Positions 42,701 to 53,800 of a stretch of DNA of 64,000 bases are shown here, in pieces. The stretch is from Branchiostoma lanceolatum (Eukaryota; Chordata; Leptocardii; Amphioxiformes; Branchiostomatidae). Position 1 is the stretch's first letter. Each line of letters begins with the position of its first letter. The position numbers and the translations under genes were made by a program. The stretch lies in assembly GCF_035083965.1 (NCBI RefSeq), contig NC_089739.1, positions 8,916,001 to 8,980,000 of the forward strand. The letters are read 5' to 3'. The notes beneath the pieces are model-generated. The model was not told the origin of the DNA. It worked only from the letters and a program-made list of their open reading frames with translations, and searched no databases.

Positions 42701-45700
42701 GCCCACCAATGACTATAGCGCTACTATTGATTCAAACGCGAACTCAAAACCACCGCGAACACTCCATTTTCTCCCTACCGCGAAATAAAAACCATGCAAA
42801 CTTAAATGCATTTACAGTACCTTTTACCTTTGCTTTTACCTTTCAGTGTTTCCAAAGAAAGTGGACTACAAGCAGCTAGCGGCCCAGAGTGCGCGGGAGT
42901 ACCCCAACAAGTGGTACCGCCCTGTGCAGAAGAGCGAGGTTCAGGGACCGGGAAACTCCAAGATGCCATTTTTCTTCCGCTCTGTCAAGAAGCATGGCGT
43001 CGTCTTGCCTCCGCCAACCAAACCTAAGTGAGTGGTCCAAAAGCTATCATTGTGTGTCCATGCTTTTGACAACATGATTGCAGCTACGAATAATCTCTGT
43101 TTGCCCCTTTTACACCCTTTTTATGTCTTTACCACCTGGATACCTCGGGAATTACAGATACTGCATAAGGTCTCTTTGAATTTCCCTTTTTAAAATAATT
43201 TGATTACAGGGTATCTACTCAGGGTATCTAGCTGTATGGCCACTGTGACCAAACCTTGGCTGGATACACCAGCTGCAGCTGTTTATTCTACACTGAACGA
43301 CCCATCACACCTCAACTTCGCACATCTGACTGCAAGCATTGTTTAATTCTATCTAGTGAGGATGCCCCTACTGTACTTGGTACCGAATGGAATCATGAGA
43401 TTTGACAGTGCACTTTGCTATGTTTTAGGAACTTTTTAGAGGTCCTGTGGAACAGCGTACATCTGGCATACTTTCCTGTCCTTGGCACTGAAATGCTATC
43501 CCTGTCCCTGGTACTGAAATACTGTCTCTGGCACTGAAATGCTATCCCTGTCCCTGGCACTGAAATACTATCTCTGGCACTGAAATACTGTCTCTGGCAC
43601 TGAAATGCTGACCTTGGAACTGAAATTCTATCCCTGTTTTGCTGTAGGAACTTTTTGTAGGTGCTGCGGAACAGCGTCCATCTGGAGTATTTTCCTGTTC
43701 CTGGTACTGAATTGCTATCCTTGTCCTTGGTACTGAAATACTGTCTCTGGCACTGAAATGCTGACCTTGGAACTTAAATTCTTTCCCTGTTTTGTTGCAG
43801 GAACTTTTTGTAGGTCCTATCGAACAACGTACATTTGGAGTACTTTCCTGTCCCTGGTACTGAGATGCTTTCTCTGACACTGAAATGCTGTCCTTGGAAC
43901 TGAAATTGTATCCCTGTTTTGCTGTAGGAACTTTCTGGAGGTCCTGAGGAACAGTGTCCATCTTGAGTACTTCAAGCGTTTCCTGATGTCGGAAGGTTCG
44001 GAGGCGCCCCTGCTGTTCTGGATCGCGGTGGAGAACATGCGGGTCCACAGCAAGGACAACAGGGAGAAACAGAGCAAGGCAACGCAGATCGTCAGGAGGT
44101 ACTTCAGTAAACAGGCAGGGAAAGGTAAGGGAAGATTTTTTTGTTTTTCCTCCACGAATGTCAAAAAATGTCTAAAGAACATTATCAGTATGTGGCAGGC
44201 AATCAGCAGTCTGAATTATTGCTAATTCACACAGCCAATTCATTTGAAAACATTCATAATTTTTTTAAAACAAAAAACAGAAAACAGCTGTACAATCACA
44301 GATGTTATTAAGTATGTACTGTATACGTCATTAGAATACATTCATCATAAGGATGTTATCAATACAAGAGATATTCAACTTCTTTGCGAAAGAGATTTGT
44401 TTTGGAGCAGCGTCAAATAAGATGAATGATCTGGACCAAATGGCTGTCATTACGGTTACTGGAGTAGTAGCAGACCTCCAGACAAAACCATGTGGTGTTT
44501 GATTACAAGTACATAATGTAACAAGTGGCAGGACAGAGCTGGGGGGGGGGGGGCTAGTCACCATATATATAAATGTGTTAGTATATATAAGTATAAACAA
44601 ACCAGTAGTCTGTTAAGCTTAACCATCATGCGAAGGTAAACATTATTTTTTTGCCTGCAAATTTGACCATGTTTCTACCTGTTTCTGTAGGTGTGGCCCT
44701 ACAATGTGAAGCGCAGGTGATCAGGGACATCGCTAAGATGGGGAGCATCACTCCCGCCATGCTGCTGTCTGCTCAGGCCGCTGTGGGGAAGTCACTGGGC
44801 GATCGCTGGTAAACAGTTGTTCTCATTGCTCAATCTTATTCCTGCTGTAAGTTACTTTATTTTCCTGAGATTTTTAACTTTGTGGTTTTCACAGAGACCT
44901 TATTTTCGCTAGGTCATTTCCCTCCCTACACCTTCCGTTGCAAAATACATGTAGTATGCTATATCAACACCAACGCAACATCGCTGTTAACATTTTCCAA
45001 CTTTGTCTGTTCATGCTCAGGTATGAGAGGTACCGGGATTGTTTCCCAGACGACAGCACCACAGACTTACAGGTCGATGAGTTCGAGGAAGCTGATTCAC
45101 CTGTAGAGAAATCCAAACCAAAAGTCATCAGTCTGAAAGCAAAAACGGTCAGTGCCAGGGACTGAAAAGTAGCAGTTCAGTACCAGATACATTATTTCAG
45201 TACAAGGGGCAAGGGTAGCAGACAAGTACCAAGGACATGGATAGCCTTTCAGGACCAGGGACAGCATCTAGTACCAGGAACAGGGATAGCGTGTGGGTAC
45301 CAGGGACAGGGATAGCATTTCAGGAGCAGGGACAGGGATAGCATTTCAGGAGCAGGGACAGCATCTAGTACCAGGGACAGGGATAGCATGTCGGTACCAG
45401 GGCCAGGGATAGCATTTCAGGAGCAGGGATAGCATTTTAATACTAGAAACAGCATTTTGGTACAAGCAGCAGCATTTCAGGGACAGGGATAGCAATCTAA
45501 TGACAGCATTTTAGTACCAGGGGCAAGATGGCATTTCAGTACCAGGGACAGGGATATCATTTCAGTACTAGGGATAGGGACAGGGATATCATTTCAGTAC
45601 TAGTGCTAGGGACAGGGGTAGCATATCTGTACCAGGGACAACATTTCAGTGCCAAAGACAGGGATAGCATTTCAGCACCAGGGACAGTGACAGCATTGAG

Positions 45701-48700
45701 AACAAGCGATACTGCTTCAGTACCAGGAACAGTATATCAGTACCAGGGACAGTATTCAGTACCAGGGACAGGGAAAGCATTTCAATACATGTACATTACA
45801 GAGCACAAATCAGACATTTATTGCCTTATGAAGCCTAACACTCTTTCTCTTGTTTAGAGAGCCATCTGTTTTGCTATCGTCCGATCCATCATCGCCCTGA
45901 GACAAGCCTTACACAGGAGGCTACAGAGTCAGGAGTTTGAAGACTATCTGAGAGCTGAGAGCTTCAGGCCCAACTCTGCAAGTAAGAAGATTTTTTTCAA
46001 GTCAAATCTAGATCTAAATTAAACTGTAAAAAACAGGCATGTATGTTATAATTCCTTCTCATGTTATAGCACACGAGCCATAGTGAAGCTGTATTACAAT
46101 ACTAGCTAACTAAAATGCTTCGTTCTCGGTCTGAGGTTAGGCCGCTTTACCTTATGAATTCAGTTATGGGAAAAGGCAAAATGTGTGTCCCCAGTGAATT
46201 TTGTCTAGAAATGCATTTTTCTTGTTGAAACTCATATAACGTCAACTCATAATTCCACTGGGTATGCTAAAACTGCCACATTCTTAGAAAATCATGAGTT
46301 TGAAGAGAGCTACTCATACAGCGTCAGTAATCCCTGATGTATGCACACTTCAGGTATCCATGTGTTCAAAACTTTCTTGAGAAGGCCTTGATAGCACTTT
46401 TCTTTATGTGGAGGTCTTGGGGTACCCAGCAAAATGATGAGAGCGGACGTTACAATATACATGTACATGTAGCTTATACGCCAAAAATAGTTAGCTCAGT
46501 CACTGATGAAAGATAGAGGATGCTGTCTGAAACTGTTTCAAAATTTTATCCAGTTGCTTGAGTAACTATTTTTTGCTTATCTTATTACCTGGATATCTAA
46601 CCTTCATCAACACACGTAGCTTATAGTCTGTGTTGTGCCAAAAAAACTAAAATTGTCTTTGCTTCACTTCATAAGACATTGCAACTCCTAACCAACCGAA
46701 GATCAGGGATTTCGAGGCCATTGACTTCTTAGAGGTTGAAGATGTGAAGGAGAAGAAGCCTCGGCTGACGAGAAGGTTCACCGGAGGTCGGGTCATCTTT
46801 GTGGAGAAGCTGCCGAAGGATGTGGCTTTCTTCAAGGAAGTAGAATGGTAGGCAACTTCTAGTACACCTTATAGATGTAATATCAGGTACTCCTACAGAG
46901 GTTAAGGTACAGGACCGGACCTGTATCTGTACCTGAACAATTTGACAGAGTCACCTGAGGTCTTCAATGATGACAGAAACATAAATATTAGTTAACAAAC
47001 TGATTATTTAAATAGCTATTCTGTATCTGTATAGCCTGTAGTGCGGCAGCAGCTGGTCATCTAATATGCTTCAAATATCTTATGCAGAGAACCCAATACT
47101 TTCCAAAGCATCTCAAAAGGGAAAGTGTTGATTTCAACGTCCATACAATTTTTTCATCTTTTTGCTAAATTTTTATCGTTGTGGTAGGAAGAACACTTTA
47201 AGTAACAAAAAGTTATACACTTCAGTGTAAGTCTATCCAGGTATAGTTTTTGCAATGTGATTTCCTGTTGTTTTTCCAGCTACATCGCCCTTGCAGATGA
47301 GGTGGCTAAGAACGCCCAGTCTGGTGAGTACTCCATGGACGAGGATGAATTGCTGAAGAGGAAAGCCTCCGCAATTATAAAGTGTTTCCTGGAGTCTTCT
47401 GTTCCCCCAAGGGTTCAGGTAGGTCCATGGGGACTTGTTGTTATTGTTCACCTTGTAGTGCCTAGTGGCACATGGGTCTGCAAGTTTCTTAGTTGAGACA
47501 AGTTTCATTGCTGTTTCTGTAGCAGGGTATATTTTTTGGTCAAGGCACCTCCTTAAAATGGGACCCCTATTTTATGTCCCTTCCAAAAGACAGGTGCAGC
47601 CCCAACCAAGATATCCTGACTCACAATTGAGCCGCGGTCTCCCAGTTACAAACTAATAGGAACCAGGAGCTAAACAAAGGCTGCTAGCAGTTGAGCTACA
47701 GGGCCATCCCTAGGCCCCTGTATAGATGATGTACTGTAAATCTTTAAATATTTGCAGTAGTTTTATTTTAGCCCCACTGTTGTATCGAGTGGCTGAGTGC
47801 CTATACTAGCACACATGAGATCAAGAGGTCAATGGTTTGATTCCTAGATGTATGTATGTGTGTGCCTGTGTGTGTGTGCGTGTGTGTGACTGTGACTGGG
47901 AATGTATGTGTGTGTATGTGTGTATGTGTTGGTGGAGTGTGTGTGCCTTTTTCATTATGGTGTGTGCATGACTGTGTTTTGTATATGGCCTATCATTACA
48001 GTGACCGTATAATGTATATCACCACAGATAAACATCCCACCAGAAATGGCCTCTCATATCGTAGCGGATGCGAATCGTGGCTTCTGCGACCGTGGACTGT
48101 TCTACGACGCAGTCATGACCATCTTTCCCACCCTGGTGCACTTCTGGAAAAAGTGTGTACACTAAAGATTTACTATAGTACAGCCCTAAAATGATTTATA
48201 CCCATACAAAAATACTATTTTAGTATAGGTTTCAAATGATGAATACCCATTTCTTTGGAAAAAATGTTCATAACTCTTGCAGAAAGTCATGATTTAGAAT
48301 ACAGCACTCTACACAACATCTACTATCAACGGGTCAACAGTTCAAGTTTGTGTATGGAAATACAGTAAATGCAGAGATGTTTGTGGTGTTTTATGTTATT
48401 TACAGTTTTCGCAGTGGACTCTTTACGACGGCTCAGGTAATCAATCAAAATTGATTGATTGGTTGGTTGATTTTTTTTATTTGCAGGTTTTGTCGTGAGA
48501 AGAATGACCTTTCCCTCCATGAAGACTGGAGGCTGGCGCTGAAGAAAAAGACTTTCAACTTCCCTGACTACCTGAACATGAACACAAAGTCGCCGTTCGT
48601 CAGGATTCCTGGGATTTCATGTACGTTTTTGACTTTCTGTTTTCAAATTTTTGCAAGACTGAAGTTGGAACAGTCGAAAATCTGGGTAAACCCAATGTTT

Positions 48701-49110
48701 GTGTTGGAAAGTACAGTTCAACCTTGCTTCAGAAGGATTTCTACCAACGCAGATGAAATCATGTTATAGTAGCGTGCGTAGTCCAGTGGTTAGCAACTCT
48801 GCCTCTGCCAAGAGTTTGGGAGTTTGAATCCTTGCTGTTGTCGCTCACCCGACATGCATGCTACTGAAAAGGGTCACAGTCCTTAGGACGGGACAATCCA
48901 CTGTTCATTGTACCTGTTGAAAAGACTGTCTAATTTTCTCCTTCCATAGTTTCGGACCCGCCGCGGCTCCTGTTCTCCATGGCGCAGGGTCCACGGTTCA
49001 TCGCTCCTCCCAAACTGCCAGAGAACGATGACGCGCCCGATGACCTGATGGTGTACCTATCTGCACGTGGAGATGTTGTCAGGGGGTTGTCCCCGAGTAA
49101 TTTGCATTAA
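30704..49110 (+). CDS. RGS22: Regulator of G-protein signalling 22 orthologue
   Basis: 24 exons: 30704-30734, 31146-31231, 31655-31732, 32180-32327, 34943-35200, 35797-35941, 36425-36675, 36877-37190, 38719-38959, 39408-39843, 40467-40605, 40808-40870, 41476-41713, 41998-42093, 42847-43027, 43928-44124, 44691-44808, 45021-45147, 45858-45981, 46676-46847, 47280-47418, 48028-48152, 48487-48620, 48950-49110. They give 1,333 aa (human about 1,264) with phase kept throughout. Recognised by the N-terminal VDYFNIFLSLP, by SYLAFWLDAETYRR, and by CFLESSVPPRVQINIPPE with LFYDAVMTIFPTLVHFW near the C-terminus. RGS-like helical bundles lie at ~122-250, 590-730, 902-1035 (EYFKRFLMSEGSEAPLLFW) and 1050-1245. 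Residues ~333-520 are low-complexity Q/E/K-rich. Vertebrate RGS22 binds G-alpha subunits and is expressed in testis and ciliated cells. Exon 18's donor (ACG|GTCAGT) is weak. Confidence 0.9.
31414..31575. mobile_element. MITE with GTCAAACC-type inverted ends
   Basis: ACTGTCAAACC at the left and GGTTTGACTGT at the right are near-complements, enclosing ~140 bp with GCAACCACC repeats. It lies in RGS22 intron 2. Fragments of the family occur at 26806 and 41735. Confidence 0.6.
32372..32443 (+). repeat. Partial duplicate of RGS22 exon 4 plus its donor
   Basis: It repeats 32263-32332 (CCTACTGAACAAGAGACTG ... GCAGCAGTAAG) with a handful of substitutions and a 2-bp insertion. Offset is ~110 bp. The copy has a donor but no acceptor, so it is probably not spliced in. 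Confidence 0.85.
32691..34432. repeat. 127-bp satellite, about 13 monomers, in RGS22 intron 4
   Basis: Units run GGTACCTACATCTC, AATATGACAT, GCAGCTTTTACGGTAAG, ATACAAGTTTATGC, ATAAATTATGCAAATGAGG, TCCTCATTAGCATAATTC, CAGGTGTGTTCACCTTTCC. Successive unit starts at 33494, 33621, 33759, 33886, 34013, 34140 and 34267 are 127 bp apart, apart from one 138-bp unit with a local insertion. The first unit is interrupted by a retrotransposon fragment (32810-32947). Confidence 0.9.
32810..32947 (+). mobile_element. Fragment of a non-LTR retrotransposon reverse-transcriptase ORF
   Basis: 46 codons without a stop read ELLLWAPTHGHSCVGRPRRT and then a run ending LDQLMADCDAW. This is the GRPRRTY...DQL..D...M.D...W pattern found at the C-terminal end of many LINE-type ORF2 proteins. 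Both flanks are satellite sequence. Confidence 0.65.
34505..34545. repeat. (GAA)n microsatellite
   Basis: About 13 AGA/GAA units in RGS22 intron 4, just after the satellite array. Confidence 0.9.
35991..36043 (+). repeat. Partial duplicate of RGS22 exon 6
   Basis: It repeats 35868-35922 (CAACAGGTGGT, TACAGTCCTACTGGCT, CCTCG) with about six changes, 50 bp after the exon's donor and beyond a GTTT-rich spacer. Confidence 0.85.
36050..36380 (+). repeat. R2 dispersed repeat with (CA)n tail
   Basis: 36062-36165 matches the 3' half of the copy at 4303-4580 (TTTCGAGGTCT, TCTCAAGTTATC). It passes into a ~155-bp imperfect CA array (36172-36330) and ends CAATAACCGTCCGGCAAAGG. The dinucleotide array is therefore part of the element's tail. 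Confidence 0.65.
37200..37320 (+). mobile_element. tRNA-derived SINE fragment
   Basis: TGGTTGGGAATCTG (A-box-like) and GGGGTTCGAATCCCAG (B box) are spaced as in tRNA-derived SINE heads. It starts just after the exon 8 donor of RGS22. Confidence 0.55.
37346..37440 (+). repeat. Dispersed repeat (R6), copy 1
   Basis: GCCTGACGAATCGC, TCCTAGTGGCCAGCCGGTCC, CCTCCGGCCGAGAG and GTGTAAAYACAGGC are shared with the tandem copies at 61952-62085. Confidence 0.7.
39849..39985 (+). repeat. Dispersed repeat R1, copy next to an RGS22 donor
   Basis: TCACTGAAGAAAAGTAGTG ... ATCATATCCAGTTGCTTG ... TCTTCATCAACGTAGA. It begins 6 bp after the exon 10 donor. Confidence 0.75.
42290..42500 (-). mobile_element. tRNA-derived SINE, family 2 (minus orientation)
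   Basis: On the minus strand a tRNA-like head (GGGTGGCAGAGTGGCC, then GAGTTCAAATCCCTGAC) is followed by a body with GTGCCCTTAGGAAAGGCATG and ATGAGTACCTAGCTTTGGC. It lies in RGS22 intron 14. Confidence 0.65.
42499..42577 (+). repeat. Partial duplicate of RGS22 exon 15 with its acceptor
   Basis: It repeats 42842-42912 (TTCAGTGTTTCCAAAGAAAG, TGGACTACAAGCAG, CCCAACAAG) upstream of the real exon. The SINE at 42290-42500 sits directly before it. Confidence 0.85.
42635..42835. repeat. Dispersed repeat (R4)
   Basis: ACGCGGTGGTTTTATG ... ACCGCGAAATAAAAACCATGC is an imperfect inverted-repeat element. A degenerate relative lies at about 48355-48430. Confidence 0.5.
43429..43921. repeat. Array of exon-16-start copies mixed with a minisatellite
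   Basis: Three degenerate copies of the RGS22 exon 16 acceptor and first ~50 nt start at 43429, 43648 and 43801. Each is followed by units of a minisatellite (CCTGGCACTGAAATGCTATC type, ~20-26 bp). The real exon at 43928 is the fourth copy. Confidence 0.85.
45165..45790. repeat. Minisatellite in the opposite orientation to 43429-43921
   Basis: About 25 units of GGGATAGCATTTCAGTACC with AGGGACAGGG spacers fill RGS22 intron 18. Each is the reverse complement of the units at 43478-43921. Confidence 0.9.
46490..46615 (+). repeat. Dispersed repeat R1, copy in RGS22 intron 19
   Basis: GTCACTGATGAAAGATAG ... TTATCCAGTTGCTTGAGT ... ATCTAACCTTCATCAACAC match the other R1 copies. Confidence 0.75.
47440..47715. 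repeat. Repeat (R5) joined to a minus-strand SINE-like segment
   Basis: GTAGTGCCTAGTGGCACAT ... TGCTGTTTCTGTAGCAGGG recurs at about 63630-63710. The 47580-47715 part read on the minus strand begins GGGATGGCCCTGTAGCTC, a tRNA-like start. Confidence 0.5.
47846..47945. repeat. (GT)n-rich microsatellite
   Basis: Imperfect TGTG/TATG runs over ~100 bp in RGS22 intron 21. Confidence 0.85.
48771..48905 (+). mobile_element. tRNA-derived SINE, family 3
   Basis: AGCGTGCGTAGTCCAGTGG head with a B-box-like GGAGTTTGAATCCTTGC, then CGCTCACCCGACATGC and TTAGGACGGGAC. The same unit is fuller at 55608-55895. It lies in RGS22 intron 23. Confidence 0.8.
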
Positions 49111-49137
49111 TGACACATGCAGGAAAACGTGTGTGAA

Positions 49138-49143
49138 AATAAA
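49138..49143 (+). terminator. RGS22 polyadenylation signal (AATAAA)
   Basis: The first AATAAA after the RGS22 stop, 28 nt downstream, implying a very short 3' UTR. Confidence 0.65.
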
Positions 49144-49689
49144 ACAGAACTTGTGATACAAGAGATCTTATCGTTTGTCATGTGATGGACTGTTCTGTGT
49201 GTTGGAATAGATCTACAATCTTCGTCTACACTGTAGCTTTGAAACACCAAAGCAGCTAGTTTGGCGTACTTTGAGCTTTTGCTGAGATATCATTATTATG
49301 TTTACCTTCACATTCATATTGTTTTTGGTTCGTTTCTCCTTCAATGGTTTGAATCCCTGTCCCTTCCCTTCTCCAATAAAAGAAACAGGCAGCAAAAGAC
49401 CCAGGCAAAGGAGTTGTAGATGAATTCAGTGCAAACGATGAAGGTAATAGACAAAAGTTAACATTTGGTTGATTTAATTTCGCCATTTCTTGTCATTGAG
49501 AAGACAGGAAAACCACAATAACACGTTTATCTTTATTAACAATTTCACTGATACTGTCTACATTTCAAACTTCTGTACGCAACTAAAGCCAGTCAGTTGT
49601 GAAGTAATACCTTTGAAGGAATTAATCAAGTTCTATCAACAAAGATGTTTTTCCATTGTAGATGCCATCAGCAAGCATCAACTATTACG
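49144..49689. other. Short intergenic region between convergent genes
   Basis: It separates the RGS22 end (+) from the CEMIP-like end (-). It holds the minus-strand polyadenylation signal at 49532-49537. No exon is seen. Confidence 0.5.
49532..49537 (-). terminator. CEMIP-like gene polyadenylation signal
   Basis: TTTATT on the plus strand is AATAAA on the minus strand, 153 nt past the stop at 49690. Confidence 0.6.
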
Positions 49690-50840
49690 TCAGTACAGCA
49701 GAGGGATTCGGGTTTGAATCACAGCGGGTCCGTTTCCCTTTGGTGGCGCCACCTGGCGGTTCCAGTTGGGACGGTAACCTCCCTTAAAGCCAACAAGGGC
49801 GTAGCTCGCTGAAATCGGACCAACAACAGTTGTAACACTATGTCATTAACTTCTTCACGCTTATCACATCTTAAACTTTGTTGTATCTATATTGATGAAC
49901 CGTGGGTTTAGTAGTACAGTTATATGGTCATCATCATCTGATCATGTCGCCCCAACTCCAGTGATCGGGCTGTTAGATGGTGATTGTACAAAATAAACGC
50001 TTCCGTAAACGTGCAAGGCGTAGCTAAGACCATATTCAACACTAGCTTCATGATTTGTGATCTATTGTCCTTTGAACTCATCATGATATGCACGCATGGA
50101 CTTAAGTGGGATTTATCTGCTTATTAGCTTGGCTTCGCGAACGAAAATTTAAGGGCGTTGTACGTATAGTAGACATCATCGTGTTCAAAGCAAATATGAA
50201 GAAAAAAATATCATCACTGACGCATAGGTTTTTCTGTTTAACTTCCCACCTTTGCCTGGTATCTGAATCCCAGGTTCCTCCGCTCCGACCTCCATCAGGG
50301 CGAGAAGACTGTCCTGGGCGTAGCGTTGGTGACTTCCGAACACACTCACAAGTACCATGCAGCTGTGAAATACAAAATATAAATCCCAGCGTTATATGTT
50401 AGATACCGTATCTTAACCTCAAAGTAAAGACTGGGAGGAGGCGGAATCGGAGGGGGTCGTAATGACGGTACAGTAAGGGGGTATGCAAAAAATTTACCAA
50501 ATGATGACCAGAAAGGTTTGCGGGTAAGACAAGTAAAGTAATCCGTAGAAGATATTAGTCTGCCCATAGTAGTACATAGTCCGTCACCTCAATGAAAGGT
50601 ATTACTGAATCGAACACTAGCGCTGAAATAGTGCACTTGTTTGATAGATACAAGCGCGGTTGAAGGTGGGTCTCACTTTTTCGGGACGTCGTTACGAAGG
50701 AAGTTGGCGAATGCTGCGTCCTCTGCATGGTCCCGGTTGGTCATGAAGATGCTGTGGGCAGTCACGCTTCCGTTATGTGCGTCCACGATAACAACGTTAA
50801 ACCCCCAATTTCCGTTAGAAGTGTAGGACACTCCGTTCAC
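49690..50840 (-). other. Second ILEI/PANDER-type domain exons
   Basis: The last three exons (50677-50840, 50250-50362, 49690-49808) encode [18 protein letters not shown], then [39 protein letters not shown]-like sequence ([10 protein letters not shown]) and [14 protein letters not shown]. These match the fold and order of the first ILEI domain at 62093-62889. The donor AAAAA|GTGAGA hides a TGA that would end the protein if intron 22 were retained. Confidence 0.8.
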
Positions 50841-53800
50841 CTGAAACAACACTACTGTTTAGGGAGACGGATATTTCAACAGGTAGAATTGGACTTACCA
50901 GCATTTTTCATTTCTAAACAAATTATATTTTGTGATTACAGTGTTTACATGATGTCCTTGGAGTCTCCAAGATCATAGTTACTATAGAGGCTTTTAATGA
51001 TTAAAAAAAATTATAATTTGAATCCCCCGGCGGCCATGTTGGTGGGTAATTGGATTACAGCAGCAACATGTTGGGGTGTTTTACAGATTCGCGCTGTAAT
51101 CCAATATGGCGCAAATGACGTCATATGCAACGCCTGTATCAAAGATTTACCTCGAAGAGAACAGAAAATTATTGTAGCCTACCAAACGTCAGTGAATAAC
51201 ACGCAATATGTTACTGTACTCTACAATCAAAATAAACTTGGTGCCATGCATTGACCAGCGCAGTTTACATCCAAACAACTATTCCTACCGTGATGGCAGC
51301 AGAAGGGCCAGGATGGTCAAAGTCGGTATAACCACGTGACACAACTGACACATCAAGGAATGCGCCATTTTCCTCAAGGAGAATCGGTTCCTAAAACAAC
51401 AACAGTATATGTATACATATAACGAGAAAACAAGCCGCGCAAAGTTCACTAGTTTTCGATTGCCCGCCCCAAACTCCCCAGTTGCACAAAATATTGCTGC
51501 CAACTATAGCGAAGTGTGCATAATTCGAGATATACTCTACACAACAAAGTCGCATTCATACGCTGTGAATATTGCTGTGCAGTGAAATAAGCTAGCTTAT
51601 GATGTGACTTACAGTGACTTTCAAAAATGCTTTGATCGGTCAGATTCTACAATACGCACTTTTAGCCAGTGACATTTTTAGTTTCCGAAACACAATGATC
51701 ATCATTCTATTGATTCGGGATACTGAAAAGCTATTTGGTGATTAATGGCATTGAACCATTGTCCAGAAACAAACTTATAAAACAGGAGGGAAGACATAAC
51801 CATGTAGGAGAAAGCAACAATTTATAGTACGACTCTTCAGTAGATACCTTAGCCCCACTGCCCTGGGGCTGGCTGAGCATCATGGGAAGGCCAAGGGACG
51901 GTGACAGACCATATTTGGGATAGGCTGACGACATGCAGTCACTGACGTCATCAGAGATCATGGTTGCTTTGATGAAGATGCTTTCACAGCCCATGTTGGA
52001 ACAGTAGCTGTATTCCTTCTCACCGGTGTGGTCGTAATGGGCAAGCACCTTCACGAAAAGAAGACTGCATGCAAAAGGAAAGAAATGGTGTTGAGTAAAG
52101 TAAACTTAACGATGACGGCGGTGTTGTTTACTGAACTTTCAAATAGCACACTTGCACACACACGCACACACCCCCCCCCCCCCACACACACACACATGCA
52201 TGCGGGCACGCACACACACAAAAACACACATACACATGCACACACACACAAATACACACATACATACATAGCCACCCACACATACATACATACACATGCA
52301 CACGCGCACGCACGCACAAACACACACACACACACACACACACGACCAAACAATACTTCCCTAGGGGGTACACTACGTACTTACCCTGTACTGTCGTCCC
52401 AGTAGAAGTTAAACCCGTCCCCGTTATCCACCTCCGTCAGGTCCGCTGCCGCTGAAATCCGCTGCCAGTTGCTCTGGACACCGGTGACGCGGTTTTTGAT
52501 GATGTACGTCACATAGAAGGTCGTGCCCGGGGGATAACAGAAACCCAGACGGACCCAGTTGTCTCTGATGACAAAGCGTAGAATACATGTATACATGAAA
52601 ACGTGTAAGGACGGACATTTAATCAGCCTTAGGTTTCATCTTCCACAAGGCAGCAATTGTCCTGGTGATTCAAGAGAAATAGTCTAGGAGGTTGGTGCAA
52701 AATATAGCTAGAATTGTTCAAATTGTGGTAAAAGCATGAAACTTGGTATGGTGAACCCTGAGTATGTACTTAATATTTTCAAGGGTGGAGCCAATAAAAT
52801 AATGTACTATATATCTTTATACTTTTTTTCATTTCAATTCTGTATGCCCTTTATGGCAACGCTCAGCTGTAATAGACAGAACTAAAGAAAATGGCTACTT
52901 GTGAAGTAAATGGTCCGCATGAAGAGACCTATTTGGAGTGCTTTCCACGCTCAGTGACAGTGCACTGCTTTAAAGTGAAGCCCTGGAAAAGTTTAACATC
53001 TGTCTACAAAGAAAAACGTACTTATTGAAGTGAGCAGGGTATATCCTGATTTCCTCCGGCGCCCGCCCGTCCCAGTGCACGGTGTAGGACTTGTCCACCG
53101 TCACGACTGGGTTGTGCTGCTGCTTGGCCGACGGCGATTGGTTGAGCCCCTCAAGAGTGACAGGGAGATCAGGGTACTCGTCACGTGTCAGGATCATACT
53201 ATTGGTACCGGGCTCCTCCACCTGCATGAACAGCTGGGTGTGGAGGCAAAGAGGACGTGAGAAGAATGGGACGGGGGGCGGCACCGACTTCCTGGCATCT
53301 AAAGCCCGCTCCGATATTCACATGATAGAAATGTGTGCTCTGATACGTGATGAGGACAAAAGGGCTGTTCAAATATATTTAAATGTGAAGAGCTTGATGT
53401 ATGAAAGTAAAAGACGTCGCGAGAAAAACGGGATGACGGACGATTCCGACTTCCTGGCACATCCGCACACCCACTCCGAACATCACGTTTCCGAAATGTC
53501 ACATGATAGAGTGTGTCCGAACACATGGCGAAGACCCACATACCAGGTGTATGTGGGTCAAAAATTCGTACAGTAATGTGGGTCAAATATTCGTTAAGTG
53601 TTTTTGTACTGTACTGTTGGATAGAAAACAGCATTCTTCAACTATCAATATGTTTTCTATTAAGCACAGGACTGTCCAGTTTTCATTCTGATATTCTTAT
53701 GTAAGGGGAAAGTAAACCAGGCATGCCCGACAGAAAATGAAGGAAGCTAAGATTTACACCAAGAGGTTCCAGTAGCTATACAAGAAGACAAACCATTGCA

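Noticed and set aside
43542-44182. 168-aa and 121-aa minus-strand frames
   Set aside because: They run antisense through the minisatellite and RGS22 exon 16, and their repetitive content reflects the repeat.
45528-45857. 109-aa plus-strand frame with GQG repeats
   Set aside because: Translation of the minisatellite in RGS22 intron 18.
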